In this document: positions 61,205-64,000 of the stretch, one piece after another
Layout of the letters: the number at the start of each line of letters is the position of its first letter
How positions within the stretch are numbered: the first letter of the stretch is position 1
Origin: Eurosta solidaginis
Taxonomy: Eukaryota > Arthropoda > Insecta > Diptera > Tephritidae
NCBI RefSeq assembly: GCF_040869045.1
Contig: NW_027136979.1
Location: 124,001-188,000, forward strand
Direction: 5' to 3'
DNA: 64,000 nucleotides
Position numbers and translations under genes: made by a program
The notes under the pieces: generated by a model
The model's database searches: none
What the model was told of the DNA's origin: nothing
What the model saw: the letters and a program-made list of their open reading frames with translations, nothing else

Positions 61205-64000
61205 GAATCGATTTTATTTCTGCAGATGGTAGGTCTTTATGTGTGTATTAATCCACAAGCTGATCCGAGGTTCTATCGCTAACGGTTCAATTTCTACGTC
61301 ATACTGGGTGGGGTTAACCGACTAAAAGGGATAAGTGTCCATATCTATTGAACCATGCAAGATAGAATCGATTTTGTTTTTGCAGGTGATAGGTTTTTAT
61401 GTGTATATTAATCCACAAGCTGATTCAAGGTTCTTTCGCTAACGGTTCAATTTCTACGTCATACTGTGTGGGGTTAACCGACTAAAAGGGATAAGTGTCC
61501 ATATCTATTGAACCAAGCAAAACAGAATCGATTTTATTTCTGCAGATGGTAGGTCTTTATGTGTGTATTAATCCCCAAGCTGATCCGAGGTTCTATCGCT
61601 AACGGTTCAATTTCTACGTCATACTGGGTGGGGTTAACCGACTAAAAGGAATAAGTGTCCATATCTATTGAACCATGCAAGATAGAATCGATTTTGTTTT
61701 TGCAGATGATAGGTTTTTATGTGTATATTAATCCACAGGCTGATCCAAGGTTCTATCGCTAACGGTTCAATTTCTACGTCATAAAAGGTATAAATGTCCA
61801 TATCTATTGAACCAAGCAAGACAGAATTGATTTTATTTCTGCAGATGGTAGGTTTTTATGTGTGTATTAATCCACAAGCTGATTCAAGATTCTATCGCTA
61901 ACGGTTCAATTTCTACGTCATACTGTGTGGGGTTAACCGACTAAAAGGGATAAGTGTCCATATCTATTGAACCAAGCAAGATAGGATCCATTTTGTTTTT
62001 GCAGGTGATAGGTTTTTATGTGTGTATTAATCCACAAGCTGATCCGAGGTTCTATCGCTAACGGTTCAATTTCTACGTCATACTGGGTGGGGTTAACCGA
62101 CTAAAAGGAATAAGTGTCCATATCTATTGAACCATGCAAGATAGAATCGATTTCGTTTTTGCAGATGATAGGCTTTTATGTGTATATTAATCCACAAGCT
62201 GATCCAAGGTTCTATCGTTAACGGTTCAATTTCTACGTCATACTGTGTGGGGTTAACCGACTAAAAGGGATAAGTGTCCATATCTATTGAACCATGCAAG
62301 ATAGAATCGATTTTGTTTTTGCAGGTGATAGGTTTTTATACGTATATTAATCCACAAGCTGATCCAAGGTTCTATCGCTAAAGGTTCAATTTCTACGTCA
62401 TACTGGGTGGGGTTAACCGACTAAAAGGAAGAAGTGTCCATATCTATTGAACCATGCAAGATAGAATCGATTCTGTTTTTGCAGATGATAGGTTTTTATG
62501 TGTATATTAATCCACAAGCCGATCCCAGGTTCTATCGCTAACGGTTCAATTTCTACGTCATACTGGGTGGGGTTAACCGACTAAAAGGGATAAGTGTCCA
62601 TATCTATTGAACCATGCAAGATAGAATCGATTTTGTTTTTGCAGGTGATAGGTTTTTATGTGTGTATTAATCCACAAGCTGATCCGAGGTTCTATCGCTA
62701 ACGGTTCAATTTCTACGTCATACTGGGTGGGGTTAACCGACTAAAAGGAATAAGTGTCCATATCTATTGAACCATGCAAGATAGAATCGATTTTATTTCT
62801 GCAGATGGTAGGTCTTTATGTGTGTATTAATCCACAAGCTGATCCGAGGTTCTATCGCTAACGGTTCAATTTCTACGTCATACTGGGTGGGGTTAACCGA
62901 CTAAAAGGGATAAGTGTCCATATCTATTGAACCATGCAAGATAGAATCGATTTTGTTTTTGCAGGTGATAGGTTTTTATGTGTATATTAATCCACAAGCT
63001 GATTCAAGGTTCTTTCGCTAACGGTTCAATTTCTACGTCATACTGTGTGGGGTTAACCGACTAAAAGGGATAAGTGTCCATATCTATTGAACCAAGCAAA
63101 ACAGAATCGATTTTATTTCTGCAGATGGTAGGTCTTTATGTGTGTATTAATCCCCAAGCTGATCCGAGGTTCTATCGCTAACGGTTCAATTTCTACGTCA
63201 TACTGGGTGGGGTTAACCGACTAAAAGGAATAAGTGTCCATATCTATTGAACCATGCAAGATAGAATCGATTTTGTTTTTGCAGATGATAGGTTTTTATG
63301 TGTATATTAATCCACAGGCTGATCCAAGGTTCTATCGCTAACGGTTCAATTTCTACGTCATAAAAGGTATAAATGTCCATATCTATTGAACCAAGCAAGA
63401 CAGAATTGATTTTATTTCTGCAGATGGTAGGTTTTTATGTGTGTATTAATCCACAAGCTGATTCAAGATTCTATCGCTAACGGTTCAATTTCTACGTCAT
63501 ACTGTGTGGGGTTAACCGACTAAAAGGGATAAGTGTCCATATCTATTGAACCAAGCAAGATAGGATCCATTTTGTTTTTGCAGGTGATAGGTTTTTATGT
63601 GTGTATTAATCCACAAGCTGATCCGAGGTTCTATCGCTAACGGTTCAATTTCTACGTCATACTGGGTGGGGTTAACCGACTAAAAGGAATAAGTGTCCAT
63701 ATCTATTGAACCATGCAAGATAGAATCGATTTTGTTTTTGCAGATGATAGGCTTTTATGTGTATATTAATCCACAAGCTGATCCAAGGTTCTATCGTTAA
63801 CGGTTCAATTTCTACGTCATACTGTGTGGGGTTAACCGACTAAAAGGGATAAGTGTCCATATCTATTGAACCATGCAAGATAGAATCGATTTTGTTTTTG
63901 CAGGTGATAGGTTTTTATACGTATATTAATCCACAAGCTGATCCAAGGTTCTATCGCTAAAGGTTCAATTTCTACGTCATACTGGGTGGGGTTAACCGAC
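61205..64000. repeat. 1579-bp ten-unit HOR, tandem, cut by the window end
   Basis: Landmarks repeat at 1579 bp (9 L + 1 S): ttctttcgct at 61431 and 63010, aggatccattt at 61981 and 63560, and tttatacgtat at 62335 and 63914. The first copy covers about 61205-62783. The second starts at about 62784 and still matches at base 64000, so the HOR continues outside the window. By eye the copies are almost identical, differing for example by tttcgttttt at about 62151. This is the youngest amplification seen. Confidence 0.9.

Larger units (their letters stand above)
1..64000. repeat. Satellite DNA array, 160/139-bp units, fills the window
   Basis: Every line of the window aligns to the same unit, taken here to begin at ctattgaacc. 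Successive unit starts at 1, 161, 321, 481, 620 and 780 give lengths of 160, 160, 160, 139 and 160. The pattern continues to base 64000 with all units in the same orientation. No interrupting unique sequence, inversion or mobile element was seen. The consensus L unit has 60 G+C of 160. Both ends of the window lie inside the array, so its true length is unknown. This layout is typical of eukaryotic centromeric, pericentromeric or subtelomeric heterochromatin. Which of these applies, and in which species, cannot be told from the sequence. I do not recognise the family. Confidence 0.98.
49384..64000. repeat. Array domain IV
   Basis: The start is set by the first ctattgaaccatgcaag unit, a variant not seen before 49384 and frequent afterwards. 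Other markers are ctaaaaggaataagtg, gcaggtgatagg, gatccgagg, gatcccagg and aggatccatttt. S linkers here are followed by ccatat and gcaagacagaattg, not by ccacat and gcaaaatag. An older-type stretch at about 51900-54900 interrupts the ccatgc units. No gene is visible. Confidence 0.8.

Noticed and set aside
1..64000. CRISPR array
   Set aside because: The repeated unit has no unique spacers. Whole 139-160-bp units are similar throughout, and variants are shared between units.
1..64000. Dispersed inverted copies or orientation switches
   Set aside because: The ctattgaacc to ccatat direction is the same in every unit read. No reverse-oriented unit was found.

Overview
The window is, end to end, one tandem satellite DNA array. 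It starts and ends inside the array, and I find no unique sequence, protein gene, RNA gene, transposon or CRISPR anywhere in it. The repeat is a 160-bp unit (L), about 37.5% G+C by my count of one consensus unit. It is mixed with a 139-bp unit (S) that lacks one fixed 21-bp segment. From the spacing of landmark variants, about one unit in four is S, giving roughly 410 units in all; this is an estimate, not a count. Such an array points to eukaryotic heterochromatin (centromeric, pericentromeric or subtelomeric). I do not recognise the satellite family and cannot name the organism.

The units are not a uniform ladder. They carry linked sets of variants that form higher-order repeats (HORs) of several ages, and these split the window into four domains. 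Domain I (1-18160) is built from a roughly 10-unit block that recurs five times, plus local tandem HORs of 299 and 939 bp. Domain II (18161-26649) has its own variant set and tandem HORs of 939 and 1259 bp. Domain III (26650-49383) contains a near-identical 7.2-kb duplication with a 7877-bp offset, followed by nested re-copies at offsets of 2606 and about 4350 bp. Domain IV (49384-64000) is marked by a diagnostic variant (ccatgcaag) and by HORs of 480, 1514, 459, 2699 and 1579 bp, the last running off the window end.

The observed HOR periods equal whole numbers of 160- and 139-bp units, after correcting for the few visible indels. This is the expected product of unequal crossing-over or replication slippage kept in register by unit homology. 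Noteworthy points are the fixed L/S dimorphism and its linked dimer module, a 9-bp deletion that orders the duplications in time, a cluster of one-base indels at 9.4-13.8 kb that may be an assembly-quality artefact, CpG-to-TpG/CpA variants at all five CpGs of the unit (suggesting methylation), and a conserved inverted-repeat pair and short palindromes in the unit that could be protein-binding or structural sites. Nothing here supports an enzyme-encoding or defence system; the interest lies in repeat architecture and evolution.
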